Below are positions 1 to 7,371 of a stretch of DNA of 23,624 nt, piece after piece. This DNA comes from CAZUAQ01 sp964618455 (GTDB lineage Bacteria > Planctomycetota > Phycisphaerae > UBA1845 > PWPN01). Position 1 is the stretch's first letter. Each line of letters opens with the position of its first letter. The stretch spans positions 1 to 23,624 of the forward strand of contig CAZUAQ010000071.1 in the NCBI GenBank assembly GCA_964618455.1, in the 5' to 3' direction. The translations under genes were made by a program, and so were the position numbers. The notes under the pieces are model-generated. The model was not told the origin of the DNA. It ran no database searches and was given only the letters and a program-made list of their open reading frames with translations.

Positions 1-234
1 CTTGCGCACAATCTCATGATCCTCTTGCTGCTTCGAAAGGTTTTCTACAGAGCTGTTCGGGAGTCTTCTCCGGCCCGGGAATCTTTCCTGGACATCATCC
101 GTATCAACGCCGGATCATACCCATCAGTGTACCCCAGCCCCACGAAGAGATCCAAACTCCCTCCTTGTAGAGCCCCGATCCCCCTCCTAAACTATTCCGC
201 GTAGCGACACGACACGTGCCCACGGGAAGCAACC
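1..234. other. Left-edge non-coding stretch
   Basis: No convincing gene is seen. A 62-codon open frame at 16-204 has no ribosome-binding site, and its composition (many Ser, Pro and Arg) is that of a chance frame. The stretch is less GC-rich than the genes that follow. It probably contains the promoter of the 235-854 gene pair, but no clear -35/-10 pair is visible. A CACGTG palindrome lies just before the ribosome-binding site of the first gene. Confidence 0.5.
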
Positions 235-660
235 ATGTACTGGCGGATCTCTTCGTTCCCTGAACTCGATCACCTCTCCGCCGATGAGCGGCAATTGCTG
301 CTTCGCAGGCATGCCGGCCGGCGGTGGACGGTCAAGATCATCGCGTTCGCCATGATGGCCGGGTTCGTGCTCTCGCTCGCGGCGATGGGCATCCTTGCTG
401 CGGTTCAGCCAGTTCCCCTCGCGCCCTATCTCATCGGGTGTACATTTCTGGCGGGCAGCGTGATCACCTATCAGGTCTCCATGATGATCATCCGCGCTCA
501 GTTAAGGTCCGTCCTGGCGGACACCGCCCGCCGGGAGCGCCTGCCGATGTGCCTCAAGTGCGGCTACAATCTCAAAGGCATCGCCAGCACGCGCTGCCCC
601 GAGTGCGGGTACCACTTGAGTACCCCGCCGGGCACGCTACCCCCCGAGGAGACGCCATGA
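235..660 (+). CDS. Two-helix membrane protein with C-terminal zinc ribbon
   Basis: A 141-residue protein of unknown function. Two hydrophobic helices lie at about residues 34-57 and 62-86. A short basic linker then leads to a C-terminal zinc ribbon with Cys106-x2-Cys109 (CLKCGYNLKG) and Cys121-x2-Cys124 (RCPECGYHL). Such CxxCGYN...CPECG ribbons on small membrane proteins are frequent in Planctomycetes (family knowledge), where they are usually left as hypothetical. The ribbon should face the cytoplasm if both ends are inside. The ATG is preceded by GGGAAG at suitable spacing. The stop overlaps the ATG of the next gene (ATGA), so the two are translationally coupled. Nothing in the sequence indicates a ligand beyond a structural metal. 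Confidence 0.8.
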   Translation: MYWRISSFPELDHLSADERQLLLRRHAGRRWTVKIIAFAMMAGFVLSLAAMGILAAVQPVPLAPYLIGCTFLAGSVITYQVSMMIIRAQLRSVLADTARRERLPMCLKCGYNLKGIASTRCPECGYHLSTPPGTLPPEETP

Positions 661-854
661 CCGATCATCACGAACACCCCCAGCCCACCGACGACCGGGA
701 GTACCGCCCCGCCCGCTCCATGCATGACGACGTCGGCGAGGATGAAGACGCCCCCTGCATCTGCGCGCCCGAACCTCGCTGGCAGGCCCTCGCCGACGAG
801 ATGGAACGCGAGGCGCGGGAAAACGCACCTTCGGATAAAATGCCCGATCGCTGA
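657..854 (+). CDS. Small acidic protein coupled to the zinc-ribbon protein
   Basis: A 65-residue protein beginning at the ATG of an ATGA overlap with the upstream stop; the ending (657-854) is an in-frame TGA. It is rich in Asp, Glu and His, has a CIC pair near residues 34-36 (APCICAPEP), and ends in a likely helix (RWQALADEMEREARE). There is no signal peptide or membrane segment. The overlap with the preceding gene argues that it is translated. The family is not recognised, and no function is proposed beyond a possible cytosolic partner of the membrane protein. An accidental frame is still possible because the protein is so short. Confidence 0.55.
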   Translation: MTDHHEHPQPTDDREYRPARSMHDDVGEDEDAPCICAPEPRWQALADEMEREARENAPSDKMPDR

Positions 855-911
855 GTGTGTGTTTACGCTGAGTATTCAGGCTCGCCCGCTCGGGAAAATG
901 TCAACGTGCTT

Positions 912-985
912 CCCCTTCGGGAGTGCTGCGATGCCCCTTCGGGATGACCGTGCCTGCCCCGCGGGCCGGTGCGCGAATCGGCCCG
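912..985 (+). repeat. Direct repeats and hairpin in the leader of the dehydratase gene
   Basis: Two copies of CCCCTTCGGGA lie at 912-922 and 934-944, 22 bases apart, each able to form a very short UUCG-type loop. They are followed by a perfect 7-bp inverted repeat, CGGGCCG at 962-968 and CGGCCCG at 979-985, with a 10-base loop. The hairpin ends 22 bases before the start codon at 1008. It could end transcription of the small upstream genes or fold in the dehydratase leader; there is no T-run to decide. Confidence 0.4.
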
Positions 986-1007
986 TGTTCCATCGAGAAG
1001 AGACGCC

Positions 1008-2186
1008 ATGAAAATCACCCGGATCGAAACCCTCGTCTGCCACGCCCGCATGCGGAACTGGATCTTCGTCAAGGTGCTCACCGATCAGGACGGCCTTTAC
1101 GGCTGGGGCGAGGCCACGCTCGAATGGCACACCCGCGCCGTCTGCGGGGCGGTCGAGGATCTCTCGCAACTGCTCATCGGCGAGGACCCCACGCGCGTCG
1201 AGCATCTCTGGCAGATGATGTACCGCCAGCACTTCTGGCACGGCAACGGCATCGTGCGCGGCACCGCCATCAGCGGCATCGACCTCGCCCTGTGGGACAT
1301 CGTCGGCAAGGTGCACGGCGTCCCCTGCCACAAGCTCTGGGGCGGGCCGGTGCGCGACTTCATCCGCACGTACTGTCACCTGGGCGGCGGACGCATGGAG
1401 GATTTCTACGAGACGGATCCCGGCGACGCCAAACGCTTCGGCGAACTGGCGAGCAAGGCGGTCGAGGACGGCTTCACCGCCTTCAAGACCATGGCGGTGC
1501 CGTGGACCATGCCCATCGAAGGCTTGCGGCCGATCCGCTACGCGGAGAAGTGCGTGGCGGCGATGCGCGACGCGGTCGGCGATGACTACGACATCATGGT
1601 CGACTGCCACGCCCGGCCGTCACCGCGCATGGGTGTGCGTTTCGCCAAGGCATTGGAACCCTATGGCCTCTACTTCTTCGAGGAGCCCTGCTGGCCCGAG
1701 CACATCGACGGCATCGCCGAAGCGCAGCGTGCCGTGTCCACGCCCATCGCCACCGGTGAACGGCTCATCAGCCAGCACCAGTTCCGCGAGCTGCTCGAGA
1801 AGAACGCGTGCAGCGTGCTCCAGCCGGACATCACGCACGTCGGCGGACTGAGCGAAGCCCGGCGTGTGGCGGCGATGGCCGAGGCATATCGCGTGGCACT
1901 GGCCCCGCACAATCCGCAGGGCCCGGTCAGCACCGCCGCCTCCCTCGAGTTCGGCTTCGCCACGCCGTCCTACATCATCTGCGAATCGGTGCATCTCGAC
2001 GTGCCGTGGCGTCAGGACGTGGTCAGCGAAGGCTTCACGGTTGAGACCAAGGGCCGCATCGTCAAGCCGAGCAACAAACCCGGCCTCGGCATCGAAATCG
2101 ACGAGGATGAAGTGAAGAAACACCCCTTCGAGCAGGAACTCCCCCAGCGCGTCTTCTACAAGGATGGCAGCGTCGGCGACTGGTGA
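1008..2186 (+). CDS. Enolase-superfamily sugar-acid dehydratase, D-galactonate dehydratase-like
   Basis: A 392-residue protein of the mandelate racemase/muconate lactonising enzyme family. It aligns by eye along its whole length with D-galactonate dehydratase (DgoD): the N-terminal capping domain begins MKITRIET, and the (beta/alpha)7-beta barrel follows. The Mg2+ ligands expected for the family are visible as Asp199 (MVDCHAR), Glu225 or Glu226 (FFEEP) and Glu251 (ATGERL). The catalytic histidines are probably His201 and His301 (LAPHNPQGP). The enzyme should remove water from an acid sugar to give a 2-keto-3-deoxy acid in the cytosol, but substrate cannot be fixed from sequence because the family is varied. 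The ATG at 1008 is preferred over an upstream in-frame start at 969 because GAGAAGAGA precedes it and the family begins with MKI. No kinase or aldolase partner lies next to it. Confidence 0.88.
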   Translation: MKITRIETLVCHARMRNWIFVKVLTDQDGLYGWGEATLEWHTRAVCGAVEDLSQLLIGEDPTRVEHLWQMMYRQHFWHGNGIVRGTAISGIDLALWDIVGKVHGVPCHKLWGGPVRDFIRTYCHLGGGRMEDFYETDPGDAKRFGELASKAVEDGFTAFKTMAVPWTMPIEGLRPIRYAEKCVAAMRDAVGDDYDIMVDCHARPSPRMGVRFAKALEPYGLYFFEEPCWPEHIDGIAEAQRAVSTPIATGERLISQHQFRELLEKNACSVLQPDITHVGGLSEARRVAAMAEAYRVALAPHNPQGPVSTAASLEFGFATPSYIICESVHLDVPWRQDVVSEGFTVETKGRIVKPSNKPGLGIEIDEDEVKKHPFEQELPQRVFYKDGSVGDW

Positions 2187-2271
2187 GCCGGTCGATGCAT
2201 CTCAGAATTGCGGCGCACCTGAGCCTTATGGTGCCCCGGCCACGCGAACGGACTCTGTCGCCCACGTTGAG

Positions 2272-2291
2272 GTGATGCGCGTCACGTTTTT
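2272..2291 (+). terminator. Possible terminator between convergent genes
   Basis: GTGA (2272-2275) pairs with TCAC (2282-2285) around a short GC loop and is followed by TTTTT at 2287-2291. The stem is short, so the call is weak. The position suits the end of the dehydratase transcript, and the T-run overlaps the stop codon of the convergent ATPase gene. Confidence 0.3.
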
Positions 2292-4287
2292 ACGCGGGCA
2301 TCGGTGCGACGGACGGGGGCGGCGTCTGCGGAGGCGTTTCGCCGCGCGGTCGGTCGGCGCTTTCCAGCGGCGTCTCGCCCTGCAGGTGCTCACCGAAGCG
2401 GACCAGCCGCGCCGAGTTGAACAGCACGATCGTGCTCGACACCAGGTGAAGCGCCGCCGCCAGCATCGGATTGATCAGGCCCATCGCCCCCAGCACTTCC
2501 AGGATGATGATGAACAGGATACCGAACACGAGGTTCTGCCAGATGACCCGCGCCGTCGCCCGGGAGAGCTTGATCAGGAACGGCAAGCGCCGCAGGTCGT
2601 TGTTCATCAGGGCGATCGACGCCGACTCGATGGCGACGTCGCTGCCCGCCGCGCCCATCGCCACGCTCAGATCACCCGCCGCCAGTGCCGGGGCATCGTT
2701 CACGCCGTCGCCCACCACCGCCACGCGGTGACCGGACGCCTTCAGCTCGTCCACGAGTTCCAGCTTCCGCGCCGGGAGCACCTCGGCATGAACATCCGTC
2801 GTGCCCATCTCCTCGGAGACGCGCCGCGCCACCGACCACTTGTCGCCCGTCACCATGGTCAAATTGCGGACACCGAGTTCGCGGAGTTCGTTCATCGCCT
2901 CGCGGGCTTCGTCGCGCGTGCGATCCTCCAGGCCGATCCAGCCGATCACGCCGCCGCCGCGGCTCACGTACAGCACGCTCACGCCCTCGGGCTCTTTGTA
3001 GGCGTCCTGGTTCATCGGGCTCATGTCGATGCCGCGCGATTCCAGGAATGTCCGTCGGCCCACGAGCACAGGCTCGCCGTTGACGTTTGCCGAGACACCC
3101 TGGCCGGCCACCTCTTCAAAGTCATGGGGTTCATTCAGCTTCAGTCGCGCCTTGGTCGCCACGGCGGTGAGGGCCCGGGCGTTGGGATGCTTGGACATCT
3201 GATCCGCCGAGGCCGCCGCCCGCAGCAGTTCCGTGCCTTCAATCCCGTCAAGCGGCCGCATCTGCGTGACGCTCAACTCGCCCGTGGTCAGTGTTCCGGT
3301 CTTGTCGAACATCACCGCCGTCAGGTTCCGCGCCCCTTCGAGCGTCACCACGTTCTTGACCAGGATGCCCAGCCGGGCCGCACATGACAGCGCCGCCACC
3401 ATCGCCGTCGGCGTCGCCAGCACCAGCGCGCACGGGCAGGCCACCACCAGCATGGTGATCGCCCGCGTGATGCCCTCTTCCTTGCCGACCAGGAACCAGA
3501 CGATCCCCGCCAGCATGATGATGGTCGGGGTGTACCAGCCGGCGTACTGATCGATGATGCGCATCAGCGGGATGCGGGTGCGCTCAGCGTCGAGGATCAG
3601 CTTCTGAACCCGGCCCAGCGTGGTATCCTCGCCCGCCTTGCTGACCCGGATCTCCAGCATGCCGGTCAGGTTCGTCGTTCCGCCAAATACCTCTTCACCC
3701 GTGCCCTTGTCGACTGGGATCGATTCGCCGGTGATGTTCGCCTGGTTGATCGTCGACTCGCCCTTGAGCACGACACCGTCGGCGGCGATGTTGTCGCCCG
3801 GGCGGACCCGGATGACATCCCCCGCCTTGAGGCGACGGGCATCGACCTGGGTTTCCGTCCCGTCCTCGGCGACCACCTGCGCCTGTGAAGGGGTCAGATG
3901 GATCAGCCCCTGGATCGAGGCCCGGGCCCCGAGCGCGGTCCGTGTTTCAATCAATGTTGAAATGACCATGAAGAAGGCGATGATGCCTGCCTCCTGGTAC
4001 TTGCCGATTGCGATGGCGGCCAGAATCGCCATGGACACCAGCTCGTCCATGTGCGCCTCACCGTGCATCAGGTGCACCAGGGAGTGCCATATGAGCTTCG
4101 TCCCTAGAATAATCGCGCCCATCAGGGCGAAGGCCGCGGCATACTGCTCCGAATCAAAAACCCATTCGGCGATGAACGAGTTCGCCACGAGCAGTCCGCC
4201 CATCATCGTCCCGATGAGCAGCAGCGACGCCCGCCCGGTCTGGTTTTCAATGGAATCCTTGAGATCGTGGTGATGTCCGTGGGCCAT
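2290..4287 (-). CDS. P1B-type heavy-metal-translocating ATPase
   Basis: A 665-residue integral-membrane pump driven by ATP. Visible motifs are TGES (186-189, actuator), CPC (284-286, metal site in the membrane), DKTGT (328-332, phosphorylated Asp328), SKHP (365-368, nucleotide domain of P1B pumps), TGDK (480-483) and GDGVND (526-531). There is no N-terminal HMA domain; a short His-rich start (AHGHHH) replaces it. The tail after residue 637 is rich in proline. The last membrane region reads NPMLAAALHLVSSTIVLFNSARL, with His614 and SS. This matches neither the Met/SS pattern of Cu(I) pumps nor the DxG of Zn/Cd pumps that I know, so the metal is left open. It is transcribed toward the dehydratase and stands alone; no metal-sensor gene is adjacent. 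The AT-rich leader (4288-4320) contains TTTAAT and TAATTATT but no clear -35 element. Confidence 0.92.
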   Translation of the reverse strand: MAHGHHHDLKDSIENQTGRASLLLIGTMMGGLLVANSFIAEWVFDSEQYAAAFALMGAIILGTKLIWHSLVHLMHGEAHMDELVSMAILAAIAIGKYQEAGIIAFFMVISTLIETRTALGARASIQGLIHLTPSQAQVVAEDGTETQVDARRLKAGDVIRVRPGDNIAADGVVLKGESTINQANITGESIPVDKGTGEEVFGGTTNLTGMLEIRVSKAGEDTTLGRVQKLILDAERTRIPLMRIIDQYAGWYTPTIIMLAGIVWFLVGKEEGITRAITMLVVACPCALVLATPTAMVAALSCAARLGILVKNVVTLEGARNLTAVMFDKTGTLTTGELSVTQMRPLDGIEGTELLRAAASADQMSKHPNARALTAVATKARLKLNEPHDFEEVAGQGVSANVNGEPVLVGRRTFLESRGIDMSPMNQDAYKEPEGVSVLYVSRGGGVIGWIGLEDRTRDEAREAMNELRELGVRNLTMVTGDKWSVARRVSEEMGTTDVHAEVLPARKLELVDELKASGHRVAVVGDGVNDAPALAAGDLSVAMGAAGSDVAIESASIALMNNDLRRLPFLIKLSRATARVIWQNLVFGILFIIILEVLGAMGLINPMLAAALHLVSSTIVLFNSARLVRFGEHLQGETPLESADRPRGETPPQTPPPSVAPMPA

Positions 4288-4628
4288 GATATATTCCGGG
4301 TTGAATAATTAAATCGTGAATGAACAACGGCGGGTCTCACCAGTGGAGATTTCCGCAGGCCAGGTCCGGTGACACGTCGCGTACGCTCTGCATGAGGCCA
4401 TCTCGGCCGTATCGCTTCGGCCCCGCGACGCGCTGGATAACGACAAGCTATCTACGACCCGCCGGGCCGCAGGGTTTGCCAACCGTCAAATTCTATAACC
4501 CCTTGGAGATGAGAACAATAGCCGGACCTCCCTCGCTTGACTCAGCCTGGCTCAAGCGAGGCCGATGCCTTGCGGCGTTCTGGGAGCTTGTTTGAATGCC
4601 GAGCGAGGCCGGCCGACTCTCGATTCGC
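4288..4628. other. Intergenic region between two minus-strand genes
   Basis: No gene is seen in this 341-base gap; the open frames crossing it lack ribosome-binding sites and protein-like composition. The right part should hold the 3' end signal of the DUF362 gene. The left part holds the ATPase promoter, where AT-rich sequence lies just upstream of its start. The one clear structure is the inverted repeat at 4531-4561. Confidence 0.5.
4531..4561 (-). terminator. Perfect 10-bp hairpin downstream of the DUF362 gene
   Basis: CCTCGCTTGA (4531-4540) is the exact reverse complement of TCAAGCGAGG (4552-4561), with an 11-base loop. On the minus strand it lies about 70 bases past the stop at 4629, so it may end or protect that transcript. 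No T-run follows, so it is not a textbook intrinsic terminator. Confidence 0.45.
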
Positions 4629-7022
4629 TCAGTCGTCGCAGGTCTTGTCCGGTGGGATGTGGGCACCTGACATGCAGTTCTTGAACACGCCGAGGTCCGC
4701 GCTGTCGATGGCGTTGTTGCCGTCGAAATCGGCGCCGGCCTGGCAATCGGGGCTGGGGATCTGCCCCGCCGTCGCCATGCAGGCCTGCAGCGTGCCGAAG
4801 TCATCCATGTCCACGTCGCCGTCGGTGTCGAGGTCGGGACCGACGGTGGTGACAATGAGATTGACGCCGACGTCCTGCGGGCTGTTGGGAATCGCGCCGG
4901 CATCGACGGTGAGGGTCGCCGCATGACCGGTCAGCGTCGGGGCCAGCCCCGGGCCGAAGTCATCGTAGTTCACGGCAATGACGTCGCCCGGCGCACCGGC
5001 ATCGATGCAACCCTGGTCCGGCGAGACGCTCGGGCCGGGATCGCTCACCGCAATCGAGTAACACATCGTGTCCACGCCGATATTCCGTACCGTGAAGTTC
5101 TGCGCTGCCGGCGTCTCACTCACGAACACCGTGTTCTCGAGACTCGACGGTTCGACCAGCAGCACCGGACCTGAAGGCGGCACGAGGTTAATGGTTCGCG
5201 TGAGATCCGCCTCGTTCATGGCGGCATCGTAGACGGTGATGGTCGCTTCGTATTCCCCGTAGTCCAACCCCGTGGCATCGAAGACCATATTCAGCGCGCC
5301 GGACGTGTCGAGCGCGGGCCAGACCGAAGACGCGGGATCTTTCGGCGCGGGATTGAACAGCGTGAAGACTTCCGGCACGGCATCGGGCGAGGCGGTCGGC
5401 ACCATTGCCACCTCCGCCTTGATCACGCCCACGTCGTCATGCGCGCCGTAGATCGTCAGATCGACGGCCTCGGAAACGACGATCTGCTGCCCCGGCGTCC
5501 AGGATACGTCCGTCAGGCTCGGCGGATTGAGCTCGGTATACACGGCGCCGTCGGTGCCGTGGTTGTTCGGGAAGTCATCGCTGCGGACCGCCATGACATG
5601 GTCACCCTTGACCGTGATGTAACGCGGGTCGAACGTGCCGAGCGTACCGTTCGCATCGGCATAGGCCAGGTGACGCACGAAGAGCGGATCGTAGCGCATC
5701 GCCAGTGTACACGTTGCATCGACGGCGACACTGTCCCGACCGGCGGCGATGAGGTGCATGTAAGGATTCGGATGTCTGAACGGCGTGCCGTTGGGACCGT
5801 TGGTGATGCCGACGAGGCCATCGACGACCGCGAAGTCCTGTGGGCGCGCCAGGTTCAAATCCACGATGGCCCGCTGCACGATTTCATTTTCATCACTCGG
5901 GCTCGGGCAGGGGGTCACATCGCATGCGAAACCCTCATCGATGCGATGCACGCCGACCATCTTGCCGTAGACGCCTCCACCCCAACTGTCATCCTCGTGA
6001 TAGATGTCGTTCGGCACGGTGCCGACACGGTTCTTCATCGCCAGCGTGACCGTGCCGTTCCAGTGGTTCTTGAAGGTCGGCACGCTGATCAGCACGTCGC
6101 ATTCGAGCAGGATATTCGGGATGTACCATGAGCTGCGCAAGACGCCGTTGTTCAGTGTCACTTCCGTCACGTAGGCGGGATCCGTCTGGTGAAGTCCGCC
6201 GCTGTCATTGAGATCGAAGAGATCGATCGTGGGATCGAAGTCGAAGAGTTGGTCGCTGTTGGCGTCGTACCCGGCATTGGTCATCGCCTCCCAGGTGCAG
6301 TTGCGCCCGGTCGTGCCGACGGCGGTTCCTTCGGCGATGGTAACACGCGACGCGCCGGCCGCCTGGGCCAGCTTCGCCACCGCCCAGCACACGCGCGGAT
6401 CGGTGACGACACCTTCGCGCCCGTCCACGCCCATCGACTGCACGAGGTTCGGCTTGAGCACCACGTGATCGCCGGAGCTGACTACACTCTCCAGGCCGCC
6501 GGCCAGTTCGACCGCGCGGGCCACCATGGCGTCGATCTCCTGCTGGGTAAATTCGCTTCCGGCGGGATCCTGATGGGCAATGCCTACGGTCGTGGGTTGA
6601 GGATTGGCTTGAGACGGCCCGGCTTGCGGAAGATCAGTCGGCTGAAGCGACCCGGCGTACTGGAACCCCTCCACACCGACCAGGGCGGTGATGAACAGCA
6701 ACACGGCAATCACGCACTGGCGACGCCACGCGACCCAAGCCGGCTCATTCCGTGCCTGCCGTTGCTTGCGTACGAGAAATAGCGCGGGCACCAACCCGGT
6801 CAGGATCGCTCCAACATTCAGCACCGCCACCTGCTGGCAGGGGTAAGCAAAACGCGAGGGCTTGGTGCCGCTGCGCAGAATAAGCCACACCAGCGAAGCC
6901 ACCGCAATGGCCAACCGGTTGCGTACCAGGAGTTGCCAGAGGCAAGCTGCCATCATGCGCCCCGTGCGCACCGCGCCCGGCATCCACAACGTGAAAATCC
7001 TGCGAGGGGAGTCCATGTCCAT
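4629..7022 (-). CDS. Membrane-anchored DUF362 protein with Ig-like domains and a dockerin-like tail
   Basis: A 797-residue protein. Three hydrophobic segments (about 35-52, 65-84 and 103-124) flank a KPSR..YPCQQ motif at 54-64. A DUF362 domain follows at about 155-465, with VVLKPNLVQ, VTDPR and a C-terminal DSVAVDATC segment. Next are an Ig-like region (about 505-613), a BACON-like beta domain (about 617-727) and two dockerin-type calcium loops (Asp730-Asp741 and Asp765-Asp776) with cysteines at 748, 760, 783 and 795. The function of DUF362 is not established. The ferredoxin-type cysteine clusters found in some relatives are absent here. The bulk is probably outside the cytoplasm. AAGG precedes the ATG at 7022; a second ATG lies two codons later. 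It shares strand and tail with the hydrolase gene upstream, but a 349-base gap suggests its own promoter. Confidence 0.85.
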   Translation of the reverse strand: MDMDSPRRIFTLWMPGAVRTGRMMAACLWQLLVRNRLAIAVASLVWLILRSGTKPSRFAYPCQQVAVLNVGAILTGLVPALFLVRKQRQARNEPAWVAWRRQCVIAVLLFITALVGVEGFQYAGSLQPTDLPQAGPSQANPQPTTVGIAHQDPAGSEFTQQEIDAMVARAVELAGGLESVVSSGDHVVLKPNLVQSMGVDGREGVVTDPRVCWAVAKLAQAAGASRVTIAEGTAVGTTGRNCTWEAMTNAGYDANSDQLFDFDPTIDLFDLNDSGGLHQTDPAYVTEVTLNNGVLRSSWYIPNILLECDVLISVPTFKNHWNGTVTLAMKNRVGTVPNDIYHEDDSWGGGVYGKMVGVHRIDEGFACDVTPCPSPSDENEIVQRAIVDLNLARPQDFAVVDGLVGITNGPNGTPFRHPNPYMHLIAAGRDSVAVDATCTLAMRYDPLFVRHLAYADANGTLGTFDPRYITVKGDHVMAVRSDDFPNNHGTDGAVYTELNPPSLTDVSWTPGQQIVVSEAVDLTIYGAHDDVGVIKAEVAMVPTASPDAVPEVFTLFNPAPKDPASSVWPALDTSGALNMVFDATGLDYGEYEATITVYDAAMNEADLTRTINLVPPSGPVLLVEPSSLENTVFVSETPAAQNFTVRNIGVDTMCYSIAVSDPGPSVSPDQGCIDAGAPGDVIAVNYDDFGPGLAPTLTGHAATLTVDAGAIPNSPQDVGVNLIVTTVGPDLDTDGDVDMDDFGTLQACMATAGQIPSPDCQAGADFDGNNAIDSADLGVFKNCMSGAHIPPDKTCDD

Positions 7023-7371
7023 CCTGCCTTCCGTGAAATGTTGAAGCTGTCCATTCCCGGTTCCGCTTTGCCGAACTCACACTGATTCGAGCGCTCTTCG
7101 GCCACGGGTAAGCCATCGGGTTCGAGACCCAGGATCTCCGCCGCCGGCGGGGCCGTTTTCAATGATGCGGCTCGCCGACAACCCTGTTCCCGATATCTAT
7201 ACCCTCGTGTCTATTAGTATAATCGCGAGGGAACGGCAGGTCTCCCGAAAAGACAGAAAATTCCCTAGAGAGCGGGCGTTTCTGGACCCCGAAAAGCTGA
7301 ATTGAAAATCCATCAATCCAGTTGAACGATCTTCGGAATTCTTGGTCCCACGCGATACGCGAGTCGGTCAC
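7023..7371. other. Intergenic region upstream of the DUF362 gene
   Basis: No gene is supported in this 349-base gap; small frames on both strands lack start signals. It contains an AT-rich core at 7211-7223 flanked by a 6-bp inverted repeat (7202-7207 and 7226-7231). The AT-rich core is the best place for the DUF362 promoter. No terminator with a T-run is evident after the hydrolase gene. Confidence 0.5.
7202..7231 (-). promoter_or_regulatory. Candidate promoter/operator of the DUF362 gene
   Basis: CCCTCG (7202-7207) and CGAGGG (7226-7231) flank an AT-rich core that reads TATACT on the minus strand (7221-7216) and TATAAT on the plus strand (7218-7223). In a GC-rich region this is a plausible -10 element inside a small dyad. 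No matching -35 element is visible, and the implied leader is about 190 bases. Confidence 0.3.

Noticed and set aside
16..204. 62-codon frame at the left edge
   Set aside because: No ribosome-binding site, no similarity and chance-like composition.
2164..3387. 407-codon plus-strand open frame
   Set aside because: Antisense to the P-type ATPase gene; Arg/His/Gln-rich with no domain. It is a shadow frame of high-GC coding sequence.
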